15,943 nt of DNA from PUPG01 sp031323845 (GTDB taxonomy: Bacteria > Bacteroidota > Bacteroidia > Bacteroidales > UBA7960), in contig JAVIYP010000065.1 of NCBI GenBank assembly GCA_031323845.1, positions 1 through 15,943 of the forward strand, read 5' to 3'. Both the position numbers and the translations under genes were made by a program. The notes below the pieces were generated by a model. It was not told where the DNA came from. It ran no database searches and saw nothing but the letters and a program-made list of their open reading frames with translations. How positions within the stretch are numbered: the stretch's first letter is position 1; the number at the start of each line of letters is the position of its first letter. Positions 1-6,412 of this stretch are shown one piece after another.

Positions 1-64
1 CAATCTGTATCTCAGGCATAAACACAAAACACAGATAATCAAACAGTAACGAAAACATAAACAT
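1..64. other. A-rich leader upstream of the DUF3098 gene
   Basis: Non-coding 64 bases at the window edge. The stretch is A/C-rich and lacks a Shine-Dalgarno sequence, as is usual before Bacteroidota start codons. I see no TAnnTTTG element here, so the promoter of the DUF3098-uppP-truB group probably lies outside the window. Confidence 0.5.
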
Positions 65-370
65 ATGAAACCACAACAAAGTGTCTTGTTGTTCGACAGG
101 CACAAATACACATGGCTTATCATCGGCCTGGCGGTCACGGCACTGGGCTTTCTCCTGATGATAGGCGGCAAGAGCGAGGACCCTGCCGTATTCAGCGATG
201 CCATCTTCAACTTCAGAAGGCTTACCCTGGCACCCATCCTGGTTCTGGGCGGCTATGCAATACAGATCTATGCCATCATGAAAAAAACCAGCAACAAAAC
301 GGATGACCCTTCTGAGGCAAAAAAAACACAACCGCATCACAGCCGGCAAGTTAAACCCAAAGACAAATAA
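65..370 (+). CDS. DUF3098 family small membrane protein
   Basis: A 101-residue protein with two predicted transmembrane helices (about residues 15-34 and 54-72), joined by a short loop containing the FNFRRLTLAP segment. A Lys-rich, charged C-terminal tail is probably cytoplasmic. The length, two-helix layout and the 'IFNFRR..LAP' pattern fit DUF3098, a Bacteroidota family with no known function. It ends five bases before uppP, so the two are probably cotranscribed. In this phylum DUF3098 genes commonly sit just upstream of uppP and truB, and often after ftsX; that position suggests, but does not show, a cell-envelope role. The first ATG is taken as the start because it directly precedes the conserved region. 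Confidence 0.8.
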   Translation: MKPQQSVLLFDRHKYTWLIIGLAVTALGFLLMIGGKSEDPAVFSDAIFNFRRLTLAPILVLGGYAIQIYAIMKKTSNKTDDPSEAKKTQPHHSRQVKPKDK

Positions 371-375
371 CAGGC

Positions 376-1173
376 ATGAGTTGGATTGAAGCTTTTATTC
401 TTGGCCTTCTGCAGGGCCTTACCGAATTTTTACCCGTCAGCAGCAGCGGCCATCTCGAACTGGGAGGTGTGCTTTTCGGGCTGCAGGACCCGCACGAGTT
501 TTTCACGTTTAACATCATCGTGCATGGCGCCACTTTTATGAGCGTGGTGGTGGTGTTCCGGAAGGACATATGGTCGCTGATAGAAAACTTTTTCCGTTTT
601 CAATGGAATGCAGAAATGAAGTTTGCCTTGTTGCTGCTGGCCTCGGCCGTACCTACCGGCATCGTGGGCTTGTTGTTTGAAGAACGGATAGAGCAGATTT
701 TTGAAGGCAGGGTGGTGTTTGTGGGGTTTATGCTGCTGGTAACGGCCACGCTGCTTTTCCTGACACGCTTTGTTCCCAAAAACAACAAGGAGGTGACGCT
801 GAAAACCGCGCTCATCATCGGCGTGGCGCAAACCCTGGCCATCCTTCCCGGCATCAGCCGCAGCGGCGCCACCATCAGCACCGCCCTCTTCTTTGGCATT
901 GAGCGGGGCAAGGCCATACGCTTTTCCTTTCTCATGGTGCTGATCCCAATTTTCGGGGCCAACTTCCTGAAGATCATGAGGCTGTCGGAAACCACCGGCG
1001 ACACAGCCATGGATGTCTTCCCGATGATCGTGGGAGCCATAACGGCCTTTGCAGCCGGTGTCATCGCCTGCAAATGGATGCTGCAAATCGTGCGTCGGGG
1101 CAAAATAGAATATTTTTCAATTTATTGTGTGATTGCCGGTCTCACGGCCATCATCGCGGGCAGCTTGTTGTAA
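376..1173 (+). CDS. uppP: Undecaprenyl-diphosphate phosphatase UppP (BacA family)
   Basis: An integral membrane enzyme of 265 residues that removes a phosphate from undecaprenyl diphosphate. This regenerates the lipid carrier for peptidoglycan and surface polysaccharides and gives bacitracin tolerance. The two family signatures are clear. The first is QxxxE followed by FLPVSSSGH (Q13, E17, S22-S24, H26). The second is PGISRSG at residues 158-164, with the catalytic-site Arg at 162. About eight hydrophobic segments span the chain and the length is normal for the family. The start ATG lies five bases after the DUF3098 stop codon, pointing to an operon. Nothing is truncated or unusual. Confidence 0.96.
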   Translation: MSWIEAFILGLLQGLTEFLPVSSSGHLELGGVLFGLQDPHEFFTFNIIVHGATFMSVVVVFRKDIWSLIENFFRFQWNAEMKFALLLLASAVPTGIVGLLFEERIEQIFEGRVVFVGFMLLVTATLLFLTRFVPKNNKEVTLKTALIIGVAQTLAILPGISRSGATISTALFFGIERGKAIRFSFLMVLIPIFGANFLKIMRLSETTGDTAMDVFPMIVGAITAFAAGVIACKWMLQIVRRGKIEYFSIYCVIAGLTAIIAGSLL

Positions 1174-1305
1174 TGCTTTGCGCGGAAGGCATCTCCGTTG
1201 TGCATCACCGGGTCGCGGGTGCATCCTGCGGGGAGCTTGCTTCTGCAACGAAAGACTAGTGTCATGTCAACACCAGGGCATAGCCACCATCTAATCACCA
1301 TAAAG

Positions 1306-2034
1306 ATGCAAACACAAGAGGCGCTGGCACAATCCTTTATTGACGGGAAGGTCCTGTTGCTCGACAAGCCTTTGGGCTGGACCTCCTTTGATGTGGTTAA
1401 TAAGATCAAATCGCTGCTGAAATACCGGCTGGGCATTAAAAAGATCAAGATCGGACATGCCGGCACGCTTGATCCGCTGGCCACCGGACTGCTGATCATC
1501 TGCACCGGGAAGTCAACCCGCGAGGTCAACACTTTTCAGCAGCTCAGCAAGACCTATACGGGCTGCTTCGTGCTGGGCGAAAGCACGCCCTCCTTTGACC
1601 TCGAAACCCGGCCCGACACGACTTATCCTACCGAACACATCACCACAGAACTCATAAAAGAAGCCGCAGGTACGTTTTTAGGCGCGCAGGACCAGGTGCC
1701 GCCCCTGTTTTCCGCAAAAAAGATCGCCGGCAAAAGGGCTTACACGCACGCACGCAAGGGGCTGAACACGGAGCTCAAAGCCAACAGGATACACATCCAC
1801 GACTTTGAGATCACCGGCGTGAGGATGCCTGAGGTTGACTTCAGGGTCAGGTGCAGCAAGGGGACCTACATCAGGTCGCTTGCCAGCGATTTCGGCAAAA
1901 GGCTCGGCAGCGGAGCCTACCTGAAAACGCTCCGCAGGACGGCCATTGGCGATCATGACGTAACATCGGCGCTAAGCCCGGAAGCACTGGAACACCTGAT
2001 CCTTCACGGCGGCCAATTAACGGAAGAGGCCTGA
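1306..2034 (+). CDS. truB: tRNA pseudouridine(55) synthase TruB
   Basis: Converts U55 to pseudouridine in the T-loop of tRNAs. The product is 242 residues from the chosen start. Visible family elements are the N-terminal LLLDKPLGWTSFDVV block, the catalytic motif GHAGTLDPLATG with the nucleophilic Asp at residue 56, a KIAGKRAY-type element in the middle, and the RCSKGTYIRSLASDFG block near the end. The frame is open further upstream, with other possible ATGs at 1264 and 1198. I chose 1306 because it sits a normal distance before the conserved block, and the residues encoded upstream look unlike TruB. It follows uppP by about 130 bases, probably in the same transcription unit. Confidence 0.93.
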   Translation: MQTQEALAQSFIDGKVLLLDKPLGWTSFDVVNKIKSLLKYRLGIKKIKIGHAGTLDPLATGLLIICTGKSTREVNTFQQLSKTYTGCFVLGESTPSFDLETRPDTTYPTEHITTELIKEAAGTFLGAQDQVPPLFSAKKIAGKRAYTHARKGLNTELKANRIHIHDFEITGVRMPEVDFRVRCSKGTYIRSLASDFGKRLGSGAYLKTLRRTAIGDHDVTSALSPEALEHLILHGGQLTEEA

Positions 2035-2286
2035 AGCCTTAAGGCAGCCCTCCCGGCGCCGTTTCAGGCAGGTGGAGGCCACACGAACCGGAACGGATCC
2101 CTGCCGGTTTTGCCTGAGATATCAATTTTTGACGCACCTCCATCAAAAAGCGCATAGAATAAAGGCGGCTGCCTTCCTCACCTTCTTCATAATAATTCAA
2201 AAAACTATTGACAAGGCCTTCCCGATGTATTATCTTTGCACTCCTTTCCGCAACGCTGTACATACTGTTTTTAGACATACTGTCAA
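2035..2286. other. truB-queA intergenic region
   Basis: About 250 non-coding bases. The left part contains an inverted repeat (GCCTGAA at 2029-2035 and TTCAGGC at 2063-2069) that overlaps the truB stop codon. It lacks a following T-tract, so I do not call it a terminator. The right part holds the queA promoter and leader. The leader contains a direct repeat of ACATACTGT (2260-2268 and 2275-2283, period 15). Confidence 0.5.
2208..2238 (+). promoter_or_regulatory. Bacteroidota sigma-ABfr-type promoter of queA
   Basis: The -33 element TTG (2208-2210) and the -7 element TATCTTTG (2231-2238) are separated by 20 bases, the textbook Bacteroidota arrangement. The expected transcript start lies a few bases further on, giving a leader of roughly 40 bases before the queA ATG. 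Confidence 0.85.
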
Positions 2287-3339
2287 ATGAAGCTTTCTCA
2301 ATTCAAGTTTATTCTGCCCCCGGAGCTGATCGCCGAGCGGCCTCCGTTTAATCGCGATGAGTCGCGCTTAATGGTGCTGCACACCAAAACCGGCGCCATT
2401 GAGCACAAGATGTTCAAGGACCTTTTAGGTTATTTTGATGACGGGGATGTGATGATTGTGAACAACACAAAGGTGTTTCCGGCCCGCCTTTACGGCACCA
2501 AGGAGAAGACGGGGGCGCGCATCGAGGTGTTTTTGCTGCGCGAGCTGAATCGTGAAACGCGTTTGTGGGATGTGCTCGTTGACCCGGCGCGCAAAATACG
2601 CATCGGCAACAAGCTGTATTTTGGCGAGGACGACAACCTGGTGGCTGAAGTCATTGACAACACCACCTCCCGTGGCCGCACCCTGAGGTTTTTGTTTGAC
2701 GGCACTTATGATGAATTCAAAAAAACCATAGAGCTGCTGGGCGAGACGCCCCTGCCCAAGATCATAAAACGCCCGGTGGAACGCGAAGACAAAGAGCGCT
2801 ACCAGACCATCTTTGCCAAAAGGGAAGGCGCAGTGGCTGCACCCACTGCCGGCATGCACTTCAGCCGCGAGCTGATCAAGCGGCTGGAGCTCAAAGGCGT
2901 TGATTTTACCGAGATCACCCTGCATGCAGGCCTGGGCAACTTCCGGAGCGTGGATGTGGAAGACCTCAGCAAGCATAAGATGGACAGTGAGGAGTTCATC
3001 ATAGAAGAAAGGACGGCAGAGGTCGTCAATAAAGCCAAAGAGAAGGAGAAGCGGGTTTGTGCCGTGGGCACCACCACGATGCGCGCCATCGAATCATCCG
3101 TTTCCATCACCGGCTTCCTGAAGCCCTACGAAGGCTGGACCAACAAATTCATCTACCCGCCCTACGACTTCAGCGTGGCCAACGCCATGGTGTCGAACTT
3201 CCATCTGCCGCAGTCAACCCTGATGATGATGGTTTCGGCATTTGCCGGCTTTGACCTTTTGATGAAGGCCTATAAGGAGGCGATTAAGGAAAAATACAAG
3301 TTCTTCACCTACGGCGACGCCATGCTGATACTGCGCTAA
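2287..3339 (+). CDS. queA: S-adenosylmethionine:tRNA ribosyltransferase-isomerase QueA
   Basis: A 350-residue enzyme that transfers and isomerises the ribosyl part of S-adenosylmethionine onto 7-aminomethyl-7-deazaguanine in tRNA, giving epoxyqueuosine. It acts in the cytoplasm late in the queuosine pathway. Family motifs seen in order are RPPFNRDESRLMVL (19-32), the VNNTKVFPARL block (58-68), GETPLPKII (152-160), RYQTIF (171-176), VAAPTAGMHF (183-192), ITLHAGLGNF (210-219) and HKMDSEEF (230-237). The length matches the family. It has its own promoter immediately upstream. The ATG at 2287 leads directly into the conserved N-terminus. Confidence 0.96.
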   Translation: MKLSQFKFILPPELIAERPPFNRDESRLMVLHTKTGAIEHKMFKDLLGYFDDGDVMIVNNTKVFPARLYGTKEKTGARIEVFLLRELNRETRLWDVLVDPARKIRIGNKLYFGEDDNLVAEVIDNTTSRGRTLRFLFDGTYDEFKKTIELLGETPLPKIIKRPVEREDKERYQTIFAKREGAVAAPTAGMHFSRELIKRLELKGVDFTEITLHAGLGNFRSVDVEDLSKHKMDSEEFIIEERTAEVVNKAKEKEKRVCAVGTTTMRAIESSVSITGFLKPYEGWTNKFIYPPYDFSVANAMVSNFHLPQSTLMMMVSAFAGFDLLMKAYKEAIKEKYKFFTYGDAMLILR

Positions 3340-3715
3340 ACGCCGTCTTTCGCTGTTTTCATTCAGCCACGTCTTCGATGACGCCTGTTGCGTGCAGTGC
3401 AGCGCCCGGTTCAACCACAACGTTCCCATGCAATTACGCTACGCGCAGCCCAAATACCCGACCGGGGTGACGAACACACCTGCCCTTGCGCTAGGCCACT
3501 CCCTTTCTTGTATCAGGAAAGCACCCGGTCTGTGTTCCATAATATAATACAGCATACCCTGAAGCGCCGAATAAAGAAAACAGGTGTTTTGCCACAAGCT
3601 TTGCATATCTTTGTACGGGGCACCTGTTGTTTTAGGGAAGCCGGTTTGGGGTGTCCCGGCTATACATATATTTATATATAGTAGGATTGGATCAAACCAC
3701 ACAAACACCTTTGAG
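3340..3715. other. queA-ispD intergenic region
   Basis: About 375 bases with no convincing gene. It contains a -7 element, a short hairpin (AGCCGG at 3639-3644 with CCGGCT at 3656-3661) and then an alternating A/T stretch near 3663-3680 in the ispD leader. The frame of ispD is open upstream as far as 3584. That extension lacks family similarity and overlaps the promoter, so I treat it as non-coding. I saw no tRNA or repeat. Confidence 0.5.
3606..3613 (+). promoter_or_regulatory. Putative -7 element upstream of ispD
   Basis: TATCTTTG is an exact match to the Bacteroidota -7 consensus TAnnTTTG and lies about 100 bases before the ispD ATG. A TTG at 3589-3591 is only 14 bases away, too close for a normal -33 element, so this is a half-supported promoter. 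Confidence 0.5.
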
Positions 3716-4378
3716 ATGCAAAAGTATGTGTTGATTGCTGCCGGGGGCAAGGGCAGGCGCATGGCGTCGTCGTTGCCCAAACAGTTCATGATGCTGGCGG
3801 GACGGCCGGTGCTCATGCACGTCTTTGATGCTTTTATGAAGTATGATCCCAACATCAGGGTGGTGCTGGCCTTGCCGGAGGCCATGCATTCGCAGTGGGC
3901 AGATCTGTGCGGGCAGTTCCATTTGTTTGCGCAGCACGAGGTGGTTGCCGGGGGGCCCACTCGTTTTCATTCGGTTAAGAATGCCTTGAAGCAGGTTCCT
4001 GAAGGCGTGCTGGTGGCCGTACACGACGGTGCCCGGCCGCTGGTGCCGCTTGAGCTTATTGCCAGGGTCTTTACCATTGCCGAAAGGTTCGGCAACGCCA
4101 TTCCGGTGGCAGAGGTCAGCGATTCCGTGAGGGTGGTTGATCATGCGATGAGTTCGCCGGTGGACCGCGGCCGGGTCAGGCTGGTTCAGACGCCGCAGTG
4201 CTTCAGGTCGTCGCTGCTGAAGAAAGCATACCACCAGAGCTACCGCGAATCCTTCACTGACGATGCAAGTGTGCTGGAGTCGCAAGGCGAACGGTTGTAC
4301 CTCGTGGACGGCCGGCCCGAAAACATAAAGATCACCACACCCCTGGATGCAAAGATCGCGGAAGCCTTAATCGGCTAA
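3716..4378 (+). CDS. ispD: 2-C-methyl-D-erythritol 4-phosphate cytidylyltransferase IspD
   Basis: Joins CTP and 2-C-methylerythritol 4-phosphate in the third step of the MEP isoprenoid pathway. The 220-residue product shows AAGGKGRRM (8-16, nucleotide binding), PKQF (21-24), VHDGARPLV (102-110), QTPQ (158-161), TDDASV (181-186) and NIKITTP (203-209). These are the full set of family blocks in the right order. The ATG at 3716 puts the nucleotide-binding loop at its usual distance from the N-terminus. The frame remains open upstream, but the extra residues would be atypical. It appears to be a single-gene unit. Confidence 0.95.
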   Translation: MQKYVLIAAGGKGRRMASSLPKQFMMLAGRPVLMHVFDAFMKYDPNIRVVLALPEAMHSQWADLCGQFHLFAQHEVVAGGPTRFHSVKNALKQVPEGVLVAVHDGARPLVPLELIARVFTIAERFGNAIPVAEVSDSVRVVDHAMSSPVDRGRVRLVQTPQCFRSSLLKKAYHQSYRESFTDDASVLESQGERLYLVDGRPENIKITTPLDAKIAEALIG

Positions 4379-4644
4379 CGGTATCCTGCCTTCTGCTTGC
4401 TGGCTTTTTTCCTCCCTCCTCCTAATCTGGCGCTGCATGTTTTCCTCGTTTTTACAAAAACGACTACTCAAAAACGAATATACGTCCGCTATTAAAAAAC
4501 TAAAATTATTTACAATGTGCTGTTTTATAATTAATTACATTTTTTGGCACACGGGTTGTTCTTATCAGGGCGAAGCAAAACAAAACAAACGAACTTCGAA
4601 AACTAAAACATTTTAAATTAATAACCCTTAAAAACAAAAAAACA
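4379..4644 (+). promoter_or_regulatory. AT-rich upstream region and leader of the pilin gene
   Basis: Some 265 bases, clearly richer in A/T than the flanking genes. It holds a near-palindrome CGTTTTT-ac-AAAAACG (4447-4462) and a possible degenerate -7 element TACATTTT (4536-4543). An A-rich leader without a Shine-Dalgarno sequence runs up to the ATG, as is common before strongly expressed Bacteroidota genes. The core GTTTTTAC (4448-4455) also occurs upstream of the chaperone and usher genes, so it may be a shared regulatory site. The promoter position is uncertain. Confidence 0.4.
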
Positions 4645-5160
4645 ATGAAAACTTTCAAAATTTTATTCGCAGCTCTTATCATCGCAGGTTTCGCAACAAC
4701 AGTACACGCACAACAAGACACTGAAGTAACAGCTTCTGCTGTAGTTCTGCAAGAGCTAACAGTCCTAGTGCCACAAAATGTTGATTTTGGAAATGTGTCG
4801 CAGAATGTAACTGCAACCCTTAATCCATCTGATGGTGTCACTACCAATGCTGGAACAGGTGCAGAATTTGGGCAGCTGACAATAGCCGGTGCTGCAAATA
4901 CAGAAATCTTTATTTCTCACCCTGCTACTGTTAATCTGGAGCATGAAGGATCAGGCGCAGACTTGGTATATACTCCTGAAATGAACTTTAATACTGCTTT
5001 AGGATCTGGTGGCAATCCAATCACAGCAGCCGGTAGTGAGCATACATTAGATGGTGATGGTAATGGATGGGTTTACATTGGTGGCTCCCTTGTAGTTCCT
5101 GAAACTGCAGATACAGGCGAATACACAGGCGCATTCGACGTGACTATCGTATACAACTAA
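4645..5160 (+). CDS. DUF4402-like fimbrial major subunit (pilin)
   Basis: A 171-residue secreted protein. It has a signal peptide (residues 1-22, likely cut after VHA) and a mature chain rich in Thr, Ala, Gly and short beta strands, with a VDFGNV element and an 'ETADTGEYTGAF' ending that fit DUF4402. The C-terminus has the chaperone-usher subunit signature: Gly at position -14, Tyr at -2 and alternating hydrophobic residues (V, I, V) between. The N-terminal TEVTASAVVLQELTVLV could serve as the donor strand. The gene is more AT-rich than its neighbours and is closed off by a strong terminator, so it is probably transcribed alone and abundantly. It lies directly upstream of the chaperone and usher genes. 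The assignment as pilin rests on context and the C-terminal motif. Confidence 0.75.
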   Translation: MKTFKILFAALIIAGFATTVHAQQDTEVTASAVVLQELTVLVPQNVDFGNVSQNVTATLNPSDGVTTNAGTGAEFGQLTIAGAANTEIFISHPATVNLEHEGSGADLVYTPEMNFNTALGSGGNPITAAGSEHTLDGDGNGWVYIGGSLVVPETADTGEYTGAFDVTIVYN

Positions 5161-5176
5161 AATCTAAAAACCACAA

Positions 5177-5212
5177 TACAAAAAGAGCCCGAATTCCCGG
5201 GCTCTTTTTGTA
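5177..5212 (+). terminator. Intrinsic terminator after the pilin gene
   Basis: A perfect 15-bp inverted repeat (5177-5191 and 5198-5212) with a six-base loop. The GC-rich core is GAGCCCG/CGGGCTC, flanked by A5 and T5 so that the descending arm ends in a T-tract. It starts 17 bases after the pilin stop codon. The A-tract on the left also makes it work in the opposite direction in principle. It separates pilin transcription from the chaperone-to-motor genes. Confidence 0.92.
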
Positions 5213-5306
5213 TGTAACATGCCTGACATGTAACCCTGGTCGCAAAAAAACGTAAAAACATTATGATGAAGCTTAAAATTGTATCATCAATAGTGAAATA
5301 AAAAAA

Positions 5307-5335
5307 TTAAGTTATAGCAAAAAACCCTATATTTG
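5307..5335 (+). promoter_or_regulatory. Putative promoter of the chaperone gene
   Basis: The -7 element TATATTTG (5328-5335) matches TAnnTTTG exactly. A TTA at 5307-5309 lies 18 bases upstream and could act as an imperfect -33 element. The leader to the chaperone ATG would be about 55 bases. A GTAAAAAC site lies further upstream at 5252-5259. Confidence 0.6.
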
Positions 5336-5395
5336 CTGCATCAAAATGCGCTAACGAATAGTAAATCATAATCTACAGACCAAAATAGCATAATT

Positions 5396-6235
5396 ATGAG
5401 GCATTTTATATTTGTATTCACTTTGACCCTGAGCGGTCTGTTGCTTGCGGGTTCTGGAATGGCCCAGGTTGCGATTGCACCGTCAACCGTGTTTATCAGC
5501 GACCAGACAAACATCGGGGCGGTGTATATTTCCAATCGTTCGGATGAACCGCAGGAAGTAAGCATCAGCTTTGCTTTCGGATACCCCACTTCTGACGAGG
5601 ACGGGAACCTGATCATGACCTATGAAGACGCTGAAGCCTATGAGAGATATGCGTTGAATGACTGGATCCGTGCTTTTCCGCGGAGCTTTGTGCTGGCACC
5701 CAGGCAACAGCAGACAGTACGCTTCCAGGTCAGGCCACAGCCGCAGGCAGAAGATGGCGTGTACTGGACCAGGGTCAATATCGTAGCCAGTCCGCAAACG
5801 CCGGAAATTGACCTGGCTACCGAAGCTGAAGGAGTTACAACGCGAATCGCCTTCCGTTTTGAACAGATCATCGCCGCTTTCTATAAAAAGGGCAACACGA
5901 CCACCGGCTTAAATATCAGCCAGGTGGAGGTCCGCTACGATGATAATAATCGCCTTATACTGCTGCCTCACCTGCAGCGTACAGGCAATTCCCCATTTAT
6001 TGGCAGCATGACGGCCAGAATGTACGATATGGGTGGCAACCTGGTAAAAGAACGCCGGACCACAACCACGGCTTATTTTGAGGAAATCCGACGGATAGAG
6101 ATAGATACCGAAACCATTGAACCCGGCAATTACCGGGTGGAACTTACCTTCGAAACACAAAGAGGCGATATTTCGCCCACAGACCTGGTACAGGCACCAA
6201 AAGTCACTGAAGTGATAGAGGTAAGAATACCCTGA
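5396..6235 (+). CDS. PapD-like periplasmic fimbrial chaperone
   Basis: A 279-residue protein with a signal peptide (cut likely after residue 23, GSGMA) and two immunoglobulin-like domains. Domain 1 (about 24-150) starts VAIAPSTVFISDQTNIGAVY and carries FVLAPRQQQTVRFQV (98-112), the G1-strand block that in PapD relatives donates a strand to pilin subunits. It continues with GVYWTRVNIVASP. Domain 2 (about 150-279) has the GNSPF and IEPGNYRVELTF elements. The role is to hold secreted subunits in the periplasm and deliver them to the usher. The usual anchoring Arg near the mature N-terminus of PapD is not obvious, so this is probably a divergent branch. The adjacent pilin and usher support the call. 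Confidence 0.82.
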   Translation: MRHFIFVFTLTLSGLLLAGSGMAQVAIAPSTVFISDQTNIGAVYISNRSDEPQEVSISFAFGYPTSDEDGNLIMTYEDAEAYERYALNDWIRAFPRSFVLAPRQQQTVRFQVRPQPQAEDGVYWTRVNIVASPQTPEIDLATEAEGVTTRIAFRFEQIIAAFYKKGNTTTGLNISQVEVRYDDNNRLILLPHLQRTGNSPFIGSMTARMYDMGGNLVKERRTTTTAYFEEIRRIEIDTETIEPGNYRVELTFETQRGDISPTDLVQAPKVTEVIEVRIP

Positions 6236-6302
6236 CCAACAGAGAGCATAGCGCGCTGAATGCCAGGCCGTTAACTGTTTGTTTGTTTTGCTTTTCGTGA
6301 GC

Positions 6303-6326
6303 TGTAAAAATATACATGTTTTTACA
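6303..6326. promoter_or_regulatory. Inverted repeat upstream of the usher gene
   Basis: TGTAAAAA (6303-6310) and TTTTTACA (6319-6326) form a symmetrical 8-8-8 arrangement. It could be a protein-binding site or a weak hairpin. It shares the 10-mer GTTTTTACAA with the pilin upstream region. A near-consensus -7 element, TATCTTTA (6348-6355), follows. Function unproven. Confidence 0.35.
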
Positions 6327-6412
6327 ATGCATTGTTTCTTTATTGTTTATCTTTATGAGGTTTTAGCGGGCCTCTGATAAAACAGGAACACAACTTAAAG
6401 CAAATACAGACA

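Noticed and set aside
430..1103. Long open frames on the minus strand opposite uppP
   Set aside because: They are shadows of a clearly real gene, with biased His/Gln/Ala-rich composition and no recognisable domain. The same applies to those opposite the usher, the fusion protein and ispD.
3388..3681. Small open frame of 97 codons between queA and ispD
   Set aside because: Low-complexity, Cys- and Arg-rich composition with no family resemblance. It overlaps the ispD -7 element and leader.
4379..4420. Intrinsic terminator after ispD
   Set aside because: A T6 run follows GGC, but the preceding sequence offers only about three base pairs of stem.
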